NCBI GenBank assembly: GCA_001897525.1
Contig: MKTB01000019.1
Location: 1 to 64,000, forward strand
Length of the DNA stretch: 64,000 nucleotides
From: Bacteroidetes bacterium 43-16
GTDB taxonomy: Bacteria; Bacteroidota; Bacteroidia; Chitinophagales; Chitinophagaceae
Direction: 5' to 3'
This document shows, piece by piece, positions 31,986 through 42,116 of this stretch; position 1 is the stretch's first letter, and each line of letters begins with the position of its first letter. The notes below the pieces were generated by a model. The model was given only the letters and a program-made list of their open reading frames with translations. It had not been told where the DNA came from and did no database searches. The position numbers and the translations under genes are program-made.

Positions 31986-34767
31986 TTATTCTTTGATCAG
32001 TTTAATACTCTGCTGCTGCCCACCCTCACTCAATGTAAGCTGGTACATACCCGATGCCAGGGCACCCAGGTCTATATTAAAGGCATTATAACCGGGATGC
32101 GGGATATATTTAGTACCTGCAACCCTCCTGCCGCTCATATCGGTAACCTGCAATTGCAAGGCCTTACCACTCAATAGCGTACCGGGATTGCTGAAGCTAA
32201 TCGTGTACAGGCCCTTGCCGGGATTAGGATAAACAGACAGTGCTAAAGCTGGTGTATTTTTATCATCAATACCCACCGTCATCATTTTTTTATTGAAACG
32301 GGAAATATAGTTGTCCATACCTGCATTATAGGTCTGGTCGCAGTAGGAGCCCGGGATAATGTTCGTGAGACAATGGTTATAAGGTGAATTATTGCAATTC
32401 GTAATCCCTGTAACATAAATATAATCCCCCAGGTTGGCAATGCCCTGTCCCACATCGAATGAGCCGGAGCTGCCCGTGCTGCCAAAAAAAGTGGCCCACT
32501 GCAACTGGTCCAGGCGGTTGAAGGCGTATATAAAATTGTCGGTCTTTGATTCATCATAACCTCCGGTGGCCGAGGCCGAATTGATCCCCTGCCAGTAGGC
32601 ACCGCTGAGTTGTACCGTAAAAGTAGGATTGGCCATGGGATCAAGCGCAGTATAGACAAAGACCTGGTCTTCTTCATCAATCACCAGCCCGCTATTGTGC
32701 TGCTGAGGCTGAAAATAATAATAGGCCCCCGATGGGAAAGCATGGAGTTTTGTGCCCCAAACCAGTTTGAATCCCTGGTCAAACTTGAGCAATGCCGCTC
32801 CTGACCTGCTCCATGCCGAAGTTTCATAATAGCCCGATCCGTTATTAAAGGTAGGCACCCTGCCCGAGCTATTAGCCGCAGCAGCAGAACCTGCATACTG
32901 CCCTTCCACCACCTGGGAGAGTAGCACGTACAATTGGCCTTTGCTATTGAAATCAAGGCCTCTTACCCCAAAAGCAGTACCCAGCAAGGTACTCCAGACC
33001 AGTTGCTTTTGCTCATCAAAACAGGAGATAAAGCTGCTAGTGGCTTGATGACTGTTCTGGAAAAAGCTGCCCGGGTACGCGGCCAGCGGAAATTTATTAA
33101 GGCTATGCGTAAGCGCGGGAGAGGGATATTGGTCCATATTTTGAGATTGGGTAATACCGCCCAGGTATAGTTTTCCTTTATGTACCGTTGCATAGGTGAT
33201 CTCATCCTCTTTATCTCCGCCAAAAAGCGTGCTCCACTCCAGCTTCATACCTTTCATATTGAACTGGGCGATAAAAGCATCATGCCCGTCTGTATTCTGC
33301 AGCCCTTTAAAATAATAGCCATTACCGGGGCATAAGGGAAATTCGCCCGAGGTCTGGGGCAGACAGGTATTGCTGAAGATCGTCGGGGCAAAGCCGGGCA
33401 GGAAGACCAAAGAGCCTGCAATATAGACCTTACCCTTTTCATGGTCAATGGCCAGGTCTTGTATAAATTCGGTACCTGCCGAGCCGAAATAGGTATTGTA
33501 CTTCAGCTTACCATCCTGCTTATTAAATGCAGCCAGGAGGCCATCGCCACGGAAGGCATTGGTATTGCTGCCCCCGGCTTCGAAGCCCTGTTTAAAAAAA
33601 AGCAGGCGGTACCGGCACCTCAAACACATCAGGAGAAATAGTCGTCCCCGCTACCCAGAGATCACCGGTGCGCACAACCTCCGCATCAGTACCCTTATAT
33701 ACCTTAAGTGCCGTCAGTTTATCTACCGATGAGCCCCCGTAATAGGTACACCATCTCCGCACGGTATTGCTAAACCTGGAGAGACACCAGTCGCCAGTAA
33801 ATGCTATACCTGTCTGTTGAGGATAACTTTGTCCAATCTGTGCTGGAAAATCATTTCCATGTTCCGTCATGCCATGATACACCGAATTATCATCGGCATC
33901 AATCTGGCCGTCCCGCTGCTCACCGGCAGCCCCATAGTACACGCTCCAGTCCAGGTTTTGCTGGGACAGGGGCGTACCTCCTCCAGCGCCCACGGCTATC
34001 ACCAGGGTATTGGAGGTATCGTAGCTGCCGGGAAGTATATTCACATAGCCCCCACCGCTATGCTGCCATATGGCCTGCCAGCCGAGCAGGGTACTTGTAT
34101 TGCTGCTGTCGATTTCATAAGCATAAGCCAGGGGCAGGCTCATCCTCCAGGAGCCCAGGAACATCTTTAAAACAGAACTTATGGCCGCAATACTATCCTG
34201 CCCTTCAAATTTCAATTGAATGTCGGCGGCATTCCCCCCGGGCCTGATCACAAAGTACATTTTAGGACCATAAGCATTGCTGTACAGATGTACGTCTATA
34301 TCCGGGAACACATTTTCATAAACAATCCGGGCATAGCCTTTAACATCTGTTATCCCCGTACCACAATGCGGCAGGTAGTAATTCAGATGGTCCTGGGATA
34401 TTTCATATTCTTGGAGGGTGGCACAGGGAGGCATCATGCCACCGCTTGCACGCCCTCCTCCCTGTTTATCACAAATAAATTGCATATCAATTCTTCTTAG
34501 TGTGTCCGGTGCAGCTACGCTGGTATCCCCCTGTACCATATCCCAAAATGCTACCTTATCCTTCATCAGGTACACTGATGGATAAGTACGTTCTGTGTAG
34601 TATAATACATCGGGCCTTACCGTGCCCAAATGGTCTGTGACCTGTCCCTGGTTCTCATAATAAAACCCCGAATTAGAGGGAGATTCCGGTACCGGCTCCG
34701 GTAAAGTACTTTGTCCGAAAATAAGTACAGGCATAAGATTAAGCCACAATAAAATTACTCTTTTCAT
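31986..34767 (-). pseudogene. Large type IX secreted protein split by a +1 change in an A8/T8 run
   Basis: Two overlapping minus-strand frames join into one protein of about 926 residues. The upstream part (34767-33592) has a signal peptide ('VILLWLNLMPVLIFGQ'), a DUF7948-type N-terminal domain ('FYYENQGQVTDHLG', 'RRIDMQFI') and SBBP-like repeats. The downstream part continues 'QGFEAGGSN', 'NTYFGSAGTEFIQDLAID' and ends in a sorting domain ('SVYPNPGKGLYTISF'). The break is at eight A bases, 33594-33601: seven would give an uninterrupted reading PAFFKQGFE. It is either a sequencing error, a recent mutation or a slippage switch. The cargo is likely a surface or matrix protein. Confidence 0.85.
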
Positions 34768-34897
34768 AAATATAGTTTTAGGTTGTTTTAGTATTTCAAA
34801 TATAAAAATATATTTCATATTAAAATAATCTTTTAACCGGATCCTTCTTTCAACAAAAGATTACCTGTTTCTGTTTCGCTATACTATACAATTAGCC

Positions 34898-34905
34898 TAA
34901 TTTTG
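34898..34905 (+). promoter_or_regulatory. -7 promoter box of the trans-sulfuration gene
   Basis: TAATTTTG matches TAnnTTTG and lies 31 bases before the ATG at 34937, leaving room for a short leader. No clear -33 element is visible, and no riboswitch fits in the gap. Confidence 0.5.
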
Positions 34906-34936
34906 GACGTTTACAATAAAAATCAGCTCAAGACAA

Positions 34937-36094
34937 ATGGCAAACAATAAACAATACGGAATAGGAACCAATATGATCCACGCCGGAGTGACCCCGGACC
35001 CAAGCACAGGTGCCATCATGACACCTATCTTTCAAACCTCTACTTATGTACAATCTGCTCCGGGTGAGCACCAGGGATATGACTATTCCAGGGCAGGAAA
35101 TCCTACCCGCCAGGCACTGGAAGATGCATTGGCCGGGATCGAAAACGGGAAATTCGGCCTAGCCTTCGGTAGCGGCGTAGCAGCTACTGATGCAGTATTA
35201 AGGTTATTAGCTCCCGGTGATGAAATTATTGCTGCCAATGATATGTACGGGGGCACTTATCGCCTCTTCGAAAAGGTATATGTAAAATTCGGCCTTAAAT
35301 TCACCTATGTCGACATGAAGTCTGTTGACAATATAGCCAATGCCATCACCGCAAATACCAAACTGGTCTGGACGGAAACGCCTACCAACCCGCTGATCAA
35401 CATTACGGACATTGCTGCTGTGGCAGCGATTGCCAAAAAGAATAATATACTCCTGTGTGTGGACAATACTTTTGCCTCGCCTTATTTGCAAAACCCTTTG
35501 AACCTGGGCGCAGACATCGTGATGCACTCAGCGACAAAATACCTGGGCGGACACAGTGATGTGGTCATGGGCGCATTGATCGTTAATGACAAATCCTTAA
35601 GAGATGAGCTCTTCTTCATCCAGAAAAGTGTAGGTGCCGTACCCGGCCCGCAAGACTGCTTCCTGGTATTAAGGGGCATCAAAACATTGCACGTGCGCAT
35701 GGACCGCCACTGTGAGAATGGCGCTAAGGTCGCTCATGCCCTTAAAAATAATGATAAAGTGGCTAAAGTGTACTGGGCAGGATTTGAAGATCATCCGGGA
35801 CATGAGATCGCGAAAAAACAAATGCGCAATTTCGGGGGTATGATCAGTTTTGAACTGAAAGACGATAGCCCTGAAAACGTAAAGCGTGTGCTTTGTTCCA
35901 CCAAGCTGATCGCACTGGCAGAAAGCCTGGGTGGGGTTGAATCGCTGATCAATCACCCGGCTACCATGACCCATGCGTCTATCCCTAGAGAAGAGCGCAT
36001 TAAAAACGGCTTAACCGATGGTTTGATCCGCCTGAGCGTAGGTATAGAAGATGTTGCAGATCTTATAGAGGACCTGAACCAGGCCATAGGATAG
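34937..36094 (+). CDS. Cystathionine gamma-synthase/gamma-lyase family PLP enzyme
   Basis: The 385-residue enzyme belongs to the Cys/Met metabolism PLP family. It shows 'PIFQTSTYVQ', 'YDYSRAGNPTRQALEDALA', 'GSGVAAT', 'VDNTFASPYLQNPL' and the PLP-binding 'SATKYLGGHSD' with Lys201, then 'LAESLGGVESLINHPATMTH' near the C-terminus. The reaction is gamma-synthesis or gamma-elimination of cystathionine in methionine/cysteine exchange; sequence alone does not settle which. Length is typical. It stands alone with its own promoter; the next gene starts 42 bases later and may be co-transcribed. Confidence 0.92.
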   Translation: MANNKQYGIGTNMIHAGVTPDPSTGAIMTPIFQTSTYVQSAPGEHQGYDYSRAGNPTRQALEDALAGIENGKFGLAFGSGVAATDAVLRLLAPGDEIIAANDMYGGTYRLFEKVYVKFGLKFTYVDMKSVDNIANAITANTKLVWTETPTNPLINITDIAAVAAIAKKNNILLCVDNTFASPYLQNPLNLGADIVMHSATKYLGGHSDVVMGALIVNDKSLRDELFFIQKSVGAVPGPQDCFLVLRGIKTLHVRMDRHCENGAKVAHALKNNDKVAKVYWAGFEDHPGHEIAKKQMRNFGGMISFELKDDSPENVKRVLCSTKLIALAESLGGVESLINHPATMTHASIPREERIKNGLTDGLIRLSVGIEDVADLIEDLNQAIG

Positions 36095-36136
36095 TGCGCA
36101 CCGGTGTTTATAGCCCTCTTACTTTTCAACAAAAAT

Positions 36137-38269
36137 ATGAAGTCACCCATTAGATCCGTTTTACTCCTGTTGCTCCTGCTCTTGCCTGTAATAGCGGCTT
36201 ATGCGCAACAGGTTCCTGTAAGGACCGACAGCAGTAAAACGGCATTTATAGAAATCCTGGAATCTCAATATACCGACATCCTTAAAGTTGGCAATGAAAA
36301 TGTGACCAAGATAGTAGGCCATGTTAAGCTCAGAAGCGGTACAGATATCCTGTACTGTGACAGTGCCGTGCTCTACCAGGAACGGAAGGTTGCCGAGGTT
36401 TTTGGTAATGTCTCTATAGAACAGGCCGACGGGACCACTGCATTTGCCGACTACCTGAAATATACGGGAGGCTCCAAGCTGGTTTATATGAAGGGAGATG
36501 TAGTACTTTCCGACCCTAAGGGCAATACGCTCTGGTCGGAGGAAGTGGACTATAATCTCTCTTCTAAAATAGGTAAATATTATAAAGACGGTACTTTACA
36601 AAACGAACAAACGGTTTTATCCAGCCGCCAGGGCGAGTATAACCTGAAGACCAAAGAAGCCCGCTTTAAAGGAGATGTGGTGGTGAACGACCCGGAATAC
36701 AAGGCTACTTCAGAAGAATTGGGGTATAATACCGACACCAAGTTTGTCCGCTTTTTTGCAGACGCTGTAGTACAGAATGAAAGCTCTACACTTTTTGCCA
36801 AGCCGGGCAGTACTTATGATGCAGTGAAAAAACAGGCCGATTTTAAAGGCCGGTCCAACATCATCCATGAATCGCATTTTATAGAAGGGGATGATATGAA
36901 GTACAACCAGATCAGTGGCTGGGCCATTGCAAAAGGTAATGTAGTAGCTATAGATACCGCAGAAAAAGCAACAGTCTGGGGAGGTTTACTTACCTATAAT
37001 GAGATTACAGGAAAAATGATGGTCACCGACAAACCGGTCCTCAGGAGATCGGGAGAGGAAGATACTTTATACCTGGTCGGGGATACGGTTTTCTCGGAAC
37101 CCATTGTGAACCTCGAACGTCCTGACCGCGGACCTGTGGATACGGCAAAGCTGGATATGGACCTGTTGATCGAGCGGATGCAACAGGGCATAGAGGTGGA
37201 CAGCACCAGGATCCCGATGCAAAACGACTCGACTAAGTCGACAATGGATACGGCACTGATTTACACCATAAAAGATACACTTACTGCAATAATAGATACC
37301 CCGATCCTGAAAACAGCACCCGATACCGCAAAGCTATCGGCAGATTTCCCCGATGAGGCCGACCTGCCTGCTTTGTCAGACGATGACCCTTTACAAACAG
37401 ACAGCAGCGCTGTAGTTAGCATCCAGCCGGTCGACAGCAGTAATGTGTCACCGGAAGACAGTACAGATAATGGCCGGGCCAAAAGGCCTAAAAACACCAT
37501 TGGCAAAGATCCCGGATCTAAGATCTATGATAAAAGTGATGCGGCTAAAGAGGATGAAAAAAGCAAGCCAAGGTATTTTTTAGTGTACCATCATGCAAAG
37601 GTTTTCAGCGACTCGGCACAGGCAAAATGTGACAGTTTGCGTTATTCTCAGGCAGATTCTTTAATGATCCTGTACAAGAACCCCGTGGTATGGGGTAAGG
37701 AGGCACAAATACTGGGCGATACGATTTACGCTTTACTCGACAGCAACAAGATCCATGAGGTCTATGTGCCCAAGAATGCGATCCTGATCCAGCAAAACGG
37801 ACCGGAGCAAGCCGGTATGTTTGACCAGATACAAGGTAACAGGCTGCATGCTTTTTTCGTCAAAAATGAAATAGACTCTGCCCTGGCCTATCCTAATGCA
37901 GAAACCATTTATTTCCCTGCCGATGAAGACAGTGCCTACTTAGGCGCTTCCAAAGCATCCTCTGAACGCTTGAAAATGCGCTTTAAAGAGCGTAAGATCT
38001 GGCGGGTACATTACCTCAAAGAATTCAAACAGGTGATGACCCCTATGAAAGATGTAGCCCCGGCCAGCTTCCGCCTGAGCCGCTTCAACTGGCGCGCTTC
38101 AGAAAAGGCCAAAGACCTGGAGGCATTCCTGGAAGGCATTCCTGAAGACCGTAAAAAACTGGTTTTGGGCAGCAAATATAAGGCCCCGGAAACTACAGTG
38201 GATGAAGCCACCACACCGAAAACAACAACTCCGAAGACCCCGGTCAAGAAAAGCAAAAAGAAACGTTAG
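36137..38269 (+). CDS. OstA-like/LptA-domain envelope protein
   Basis: The 710-residue protein has a signal peptide ('VLLLLLLLLPVIAAYA') and tandem OstA/LptA-type beta-jellyroll strands in the first 350 residues ('KIVGHVKLRSGTDILYCDSA', 'AEVFGNVSIEQADGTTAFAD', 'VYMKGDVVLSDPKGNTLWSE'). An acidic, threonine-rich linker and further strands follow ('FLVYHHAKVFSDSAQAKCDS'), and the tail is lysine-rich. Start 36137 is preferred because it places the signal peptide at the N-terminus. Such proteins are thought to carry LPS across the periplasm or support its assembly at the outer membrane. It is larger than LptA of E. coli, as is usual for Bacteroidetes. Confidence 0.88.
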   Translation: MKSPIRSVLLLLLLLLPVIAAYAQQVPVRTDSSKTAFIEILESQYTDILKVGNENVTKIVGHVKLRSGTDILYCDSAVLYQERKVAEVFGNVSIEQADGTTAFADYLKYTGGSKLVYMKGDVVLSDPKGNTLWSEEVDYNLSSKIGKYYKDGTLQNEQTVLSSRQGEYNLKTKEARFKGDVVVNDPEYKATSEELGYNTDTKFVRFFADAVVQNESSTLFAKPGSTYDAVKKQADFKGRSNIIHESHFIEGDDMKYNQISGWAIAKGNVVAIDTAEKATVWGGLLTYNEITGKMMVTDKPVLRRSGEEDTLYLVGDTVFSEPIVNLERPDRGPVDTAKLDMDLLIERMQQGIEVDSTRIPMQNDSTKSTMDTALIYTIKDTLTAIIDTPILKTAPDTAKLSADFPDEADLPALSDDDPLQTDSSAVVSIQPVDSSNVSPEDSTDNGRAKRPKNTIGKDPGSKIYDKSDAAKEDEKSKPRYFLVYHHAKVFSDSAQAKCDSLRYSQADSLMILYKNPVVWGKEAQILGDTIYALLDSNKIHEVYVPKNAILIQQNGPEQAGMFDQIQGNRLHAFFVKNEIDSALAYPNAETIYFPADEDSAYLGASKASSERLKMRFKERKIWRVHYLKEFKQVMTPMKDVAPASFRLSRFNWRASEKAKDLEAFLEGIPEDRKKLVLGSKYKAPETTVDEATTPKTTTPKTPVKKSKKKR

Positions 38270-38362
38270 GCATATTATTGATGAAGCCAGGCGGCAGAGG
38301 CTTGAATGTTTCCTCCCGCACTCCTTTTCTTTATTGAAAATATGTACTTTCGTAAGCTAAGG

Positions 38363-39454
38363 ATGACACAAGTTCCCGGCTCATACAGCAAGCAGGATTT
38401 ACTATACCTGAAAGGCATCGCAATTTTCATGATTGTCTTGCACAACTATTTTCATTGGCTACCCGGCTACGGTGTAGAAAATGAATTTAATATCGAACTT
38501 GCACATACCCACACCTATCTCAGCAGGCAATTTGATGGCTTTTTTGCCTTCATTAAATGGAATTTTTCGTTTTGGGGACACCTGGGCGTAGTGCTTTTTG
38601 TCTTCTGCTCCGGCTACGGCCTCACCAAAAGGAATTTAGCTAAACCGGAACCCTATTTCACTTACCTGTACAAAAGGCTTTCCAAGCTTTATTTACTCCT
38701 GCTTACGGGGATGTTAGTGGTGGTGGGTTTAAGGCTGCTGAATTTCCGTTACCTTACTCCCTTTCCCGAATTCGTCCTTCAGTTCCTGAAGAGGGCTTCC
38801 GGGATTGCAAACCTGAAAGATGCCTGGTATTTGAGTTTTTCCGGGCCCTTCTGGTACTTTGCCCTGGCGGTGCAATTATACCTTATTTTTCCGCTCCTGT
38901 ACCGGTTTGTATTTAATAGAAAACTTATTTACAGCATACTGCTTGGAGTCCTTGTGCTGCTCGCCAATACCTGCTTATACCCGGTGGCCAGGGATGCTGG
39001 GATCCCCCTGTTTGCCAATTTCCCGGGCCATCTGCCGGAGTTTCTTTTAGGCATACTCTTAGCTTCCGGCACATTAAAATACAGGTTTGGCCTACTCAGC
39101 CTCTTAACGGCCCTTGCTTTATTGATCGCAGCACAATTTTCTGTGTACCTGTTTCCATTTAGTGCGATAGCGGCTACCATAGTAGCCCTCTCCCTGTTTG
39201 AATTATTGAAAGGCCGCATTAAGAGCACATCTTTAGCCGCCCTGCTCCGCTTTACGGGCACTATTTCCATGAGCCTCTTCATTGTCAATGGTGTGTTTCG
39301 TGAATTGAAATGGTTCAGGGACAGTGACAATAATTTGGTGGACCAGCGTATTTTCATCTACCTGCCTTTGCTCTTTATTGTTTCCTTTATCGTCAATACG
39401 GCTTTTAATTTTGTATGGAAAAAAATCGCTTCCAAACAAGCATTTAAAGACTAA
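38363..39454 (+). CDS. Acyltransferase-3 family membrane protein
   Basis: The 363-residue protein has about ten hydrophobic segments and the acyltransferase-3 opening 'LLYLKGIAIFMIVLHNYFHW', with the His of the N-terminal helix motif. Further on come 'GHLGVVLFVFCSGYGLTKR' and 'FSGPFWYFALAVQLYLIFPL', which are landmarks of this family. It would O-acylate a surface sugar or LPS component in the inner membrane. A start at 38363, just after a TACTTTCG promoter-like box at 38344-38351, is preferred to the upstream ATG at 38306. It converges with the phosphoethanolamine-transferase-like gene, overlapping its end by four bases. Confidence 0.88.
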   Translation: MTQVPGSYSKQDLLYLKGIAIFMIVLHNYFHWLPGYGVENEFNIELAHTHTYLSRQFDGFFAFIKWNFSFWGHLGVVLFVFCSGYGLTKRNLAKPEPYFTYLYKRLSKLYLLLLTGMLVVVGLRLLNFRYLTPFPEFVLQFLKRASGIANLKDAWYLSFSGPFWYFALAVQLYLIFPLLYRFVFNRKLIYSILLGVLVLLANTCLYPVARDAGIPLFANFPGHLPEFLLGILLASGTLKYRFGLLSLLTALALLIAAQFSVYLFPFSAIAATIVALSLFELLKGRIKSTSLAALLRFTGTISMSLFIVNGVFRELKWFRDSDNNLVDQRIFIYLPLLFIVSFIVNTAFNFVWKKIASKQAFKD

Positions 39455-40980
39455 GGTTGCCAGGCTGCTTTCCGGTTATTTTCATCATAGATATACAACT
39501 CATGTGGCATCTTTTCACCTGATATAAAGCGGTAATCTGAGTGTAACCTTGTCGTGTGTACTCCAAAGAACTCCGGCCAGAGCACTTTAAAATCAAAGCC
39601 GCTGCGCAAAGGAGTGAGGAAGGTTTTACGGGTACAGGTATCGTCCCATATATTCAGTGGCACCCGGTAAGAAGCCGGTTGATAGCCATGCACCATCCGC
39701 GACCCATCTGTGGAAAGCCCGTGGTCGGAAAAAAACAGGAGCTTATATTTTTTATAGTGCTGCTGCAGGTAGGTATGGATATCCTGCAACAAGAGGTCCG
39801 TCTGCCGGATCGATTCGAGGTAACAGGAAAGGTCCTGGTTTTGTACAAACGTGCTGTAGACACCTCCCGTACGGTCACAGGCATTGGGATGGGAACCATA
39901 CAGGTGCAGGAACACGACCTTATATTGTTGCCGGTCATTAATTTCCCTAAACAATTCAAAAGCCTGCCTGTCTGATGCCAGGTTGAGCCGCGTATCGGGC
40001 AGGAATACCTGCGTATCCGCCAAGGAGGAAATAATACTCACCGGGTTGTCTTTCCAGCCTACCCTTTCCTGGCCGGAGATCCAAATGGTCTTGAGCTCTT
40101 TAACCGAACGCAGCAAGGCAAAAATGCTGCCGGGCTTGCCTTCTTTATCTTTAAAACTTAAGATCTCCATTAAGGACCTGATCGTATTGGAGGCAGGCGC
40201 TATGTAATGGTCAAACTGGATATTAGGGGATTGACTGATAAAGGGCGTATTCTCTGCGGCGGCATATCCATAAGCATTCATATAGTCTTTTGAGACACTT
40301 TCTCCTACTACGATCATATAGATCTCTTTATCGAGGTCCAGGCGATCAAATGTATAAGGATTTACATTCAATTGCGCGCGCATACTATCCCTGTTATCCC
40401 GGTACAAAGCAACATTATTGAACTTACTGTAGAGATCAAGCCCGGTTTTACTTAAAGGTAAATAACTGAGGTAGCTGTAATTGCCTTCCCTGGTGAATTC
40501 GAAGCGGGTCAATACCAGCATCCTCAGCGTTAACCCGGAAGTGATCACAATAAATAAAGCGGTCAATAGTAATGCTCTTGGTCTTGAGGTAGCCGTAAAG
40601 AGCCGGAAATGTCTGCGACCTACCAAGACCGCCAGGAACAGGTTAAGGGCAACGATCAGCCATACCTTTAAAGGCACGATACCCAGGTAACTGGTACTTT
40701 CTTTAAAATTTGAGTAATAAAAAGACAGTAAGAAGTCGGTATTTACTTTTCCGTAAACGGCCATAATGGGATAGAGTACACTAAACTGCAGGGCCAGGAG
40801 CCAGGTGTACAGGTGTCCCAGGCTTTTAGACCAGGCATGCAATACCAGGCAGCCGAGCAGGCACAGGCCTGTCATGAGCACTTTATTTACAATGTGCTCA
40901 AAGGGGAACAGCAGGAAAACATGGGCCGCTAAGAATACAAGCAACAGCGCATAATTCAGGAATTTACTATTTCTATACAT
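39451..40980 (-). CDS. Phosphoethanolamine-transferase-like (sulfatase-fold) membrane enzyme
   Basis: The 509-residue protein has about five N-terminal membrane helices (residues 10-30, 33-50, 55-77, 105-120, 138-155) and a periplasmic sulfatase-fold domain. That domain has 'VVGESVSKDYMNAYGYAAAE' (Glu227), 'YIAPASNTIRSLMEIL' with Thr266 as the likely nucleophile, 'HLYGSHPNACDR' and 'LLFFSDHGLSTDG' with Asp-His metal ligands. This order fits EptA-type enzymes that decorate lipid A or glycans with phosphoethanolamine. The exact substrate is uncertain; LTA synthase relatives share the fold. It converges with the acyltransferase gene, and both may modify the cell surface. Confidence 0.88.
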   Translation of the reverse strand: MYRNSKFLNYALLLVFLAAHVFLLFPFEHIVNKVLMTGLCLLGCLVLHAWSKSLGHLYTWLLALQFSVLYPIMAVYGKVNTDFLLSFYYSNFKESTSYLGIVPLKVWLIVALNLFLAVLVGRRHFRLFTATSRPRALLLTALFIVITSGLTLRMLVLTRFEFTREGNYSYLSYLPLSKTGLDLYSKFNNVALYRDNRDSMRAQLNVNPYTFDRLDLDKEIYMIVVGESVSKDYMNAYGYAAAENTPFISQSPNIQFDHYIAPASNTIRSLMEILSFKDKEGKPGSIFALLRSVKELKTIWISGQERVGWKDNPVSIISSLADTQVFLPDTRLNLASDRQAFELFREINDRQQYKVVFLHLYGSHPNACDRTGGVYSTFVQNQDLSCYLESIRQTDLLLQDIHTYLQQHYKKYKLLFFSDHGLSTDGSRMVHGYQPASYRVPLNIWDDTCTRKTFLTPLRSGFDFKVLWPEFFGVHTTRLHSDYRFISGEKMPHELYIYDENNRKAAWQP

Positions 40981-41202
40981 TGAATTTTATCACATACAAT
41001 ATACTCCATATACTGGAATATAAGCCACAAAAATAAACTATTTAAATAGTCTGGGCGAAGCCGTTCTACAGATCCATCACTCTATTAAATATTTGGCTGC
41101 TTCGGGACTGCGCGGCAGGCAGAAACCTGTTCCTATTATTTTTTTTCAAATAAAAGACAGGAAAACTTGCATTTGATTTTATTTTTATATAGCTTAGACT
41201 TG

Positions 41203-41231
41203 AAAAAGCCCCGATTGGGCAGAATCGGGGC
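41203..41231 (-). terminator. Minus-strand terminator-like hairpin
   Basis: Read on the minus strand, GCCCCGATT, loop CTGCCC, AATCGGGGC is followed by TTTTTC. No minus-strand gene ends just upstream of it, because the nearest neighbour in that direction is the plus-strand DUF434 gene, so it either ends a small RNA or is a structural hairpin of a plus-strand RNA. Confidence 0.5.
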
Positions 41232-41333
41232 GGTGACCTCATGGTGATAAGGTCTGTGATAGGGTTCTTATGTTCACCTTAACGGCTCACAATCTATAAG
41301 ACTCTTTAAGTAAAAAAAAGGTTGGAAAAATTT

Positions 41334-41370
41334 AAAAGAATTATGAGTTTTTCTCATAATTCTTTTTTTT
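41334..41370 (+). terminator. Intrinsic terminator just before the DUF434 gene
   Basis: AAAAGAATTATGAG, a short T loop, and CTCATAATTCTTTT form a perfect 14-bp stem followed by further T bases. It ends nine bases before the ATG at 41379. Its placement would block read-through into the DUF434 gene unless that gene starts from its own promoter or the hairpin works as an attenuator. Confidence 0.75.
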
Positions 41371-41378
41371 GCATATTT

Positions 41379-42098
41379 ATGAATACGAGGAACAGGGGTA
41401 AAAATTCGGGAGATGATCAGCTATTCGGCTCAGCAAAAGTAGTGGCAAAACTGCAAGATGCGATCCGTGATATGCACTACCTGCTCTCCAGGGGCTTTGC
41501 CGAGAAAGCATCCGCAGAACTGGTGGGCAACCGTTACCGCTTAAGGGCCCGGCAAATTCAAATGATAAAGGCCGCTGCTGCCGGTGCCGGTGAGATGGCA
41601 AGACGTAAAGCCAAAGAATGTGCACCTGCTGCACTAGCGGGCAAACCGGTATATATAGACGGTTTTAATGTGATCATTCTACTGGAAAGCATGCTATCGG
41701 GGGCTTATATTTTTAAGGGCTGCGATGGCTGCTACAGGGACCTGTCCAGCGTTCATGGCAGTTACAAAAGGGTGGCCCAGACCGATCGCTCCATAGAATT
41801 GGTCGCCCTCTTTCACCGGCAACTGGGCCTGTCAAAGATCACCTGGATCTTTGACAAACCGGTATCTAACAGCGGTCGTTTAAAGCAGATCGTCCTGGAT
41901 TATGCACAGGAACACGAGTTAAACTGGGAAGTGTACCTGGAATTCAGCCCGGATAAGTACCTGGCGGCCCTGCCGGAGACCATTATTTCTTCTGATGCCT
42001 GGATACTGGAACACTGCTCGTCCTGGTTTAACCTGGTGGAGTACCTGGTCTGCACAGAAAAACCTGCCCTAAATTTAGTAGCTGCCTATAAAGATTAA
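41379..42098 (+). CDS. DUF434 protein
   Basis: The 239-residue protein matches DUF434 (with a DUF5616-type C-terminal part): 'LQDAIRDMHYLLSRGFAEKA', 'LVGNRYRLRARQIQMI', 'KPVYIDGFNVIILLESMLSG' and 'FKGCDGCYRDLSSVHGSYKR', then 'WIFDKPVSNSGRLKQIVLDY'. The 'YIDGFNV' and 'SSDAWIL' acidic residues recall PIN/Toprim-like nucleotide-binding folds, but no activity is established. ATG at 41379 is preferred; in-frame ATGs at 41322 and 41343 fall before or inside the terminator stem. It lies 18 bases before the SDR gene, forming an operon. Confidence 0.8.
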   Translation: MNTRNRGKNSGDDQLFGSAKVVAKLQDAIRDMHYLLSRGFAEKASAELVGNRYRLRARQIQMIKAAAAGAGEMARRKAKECAPAALAGKPVYIDGFNVIILLESMLSGAYIFKGCDGCYRDLSSVHGSYKRVAQTDRSIELVALFHRQLGLSKITWIFDKPVSNSGRLKQIVLDYAQEHELNWEVYLEFSPDKYLAALPETIISSDAWILEHCSSWFNLVEYLVCTEKPALNLVAAYKD

Positions 42099-42116
42099 GT
42101 TCCTTATTTTCGGGAT

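Larger units (their letters stand above)
41203..41370 (+). ncRNA. Structured noncoding RNA or leader upstream of the DUF434 gene (strand uncertain)
   Basis: The region between divergent genes holds three strong structures. The first hairpin is GCCCCGATT/AATCGGGGC (41208-41231). A long imperfect hairpin pairs GTGACC (41233-41238) and GGTGATAAG with CTTATGTTCACC and GGCTCAC (41284-41290). A 14-bp terminator then spans 41334-41370. On the plus strand a promoter-like TTTG (41172) and TAGCTTAG (41190) would start RNA near 41203, giving a transcript of about 165 bases that ends before the DUF434 gene. On the minus strand the first hairpin is followed by TTTTT and would itself act as a terminator. 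Either a small RNA or an attenuator leader fits. Confidence 0.45.
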
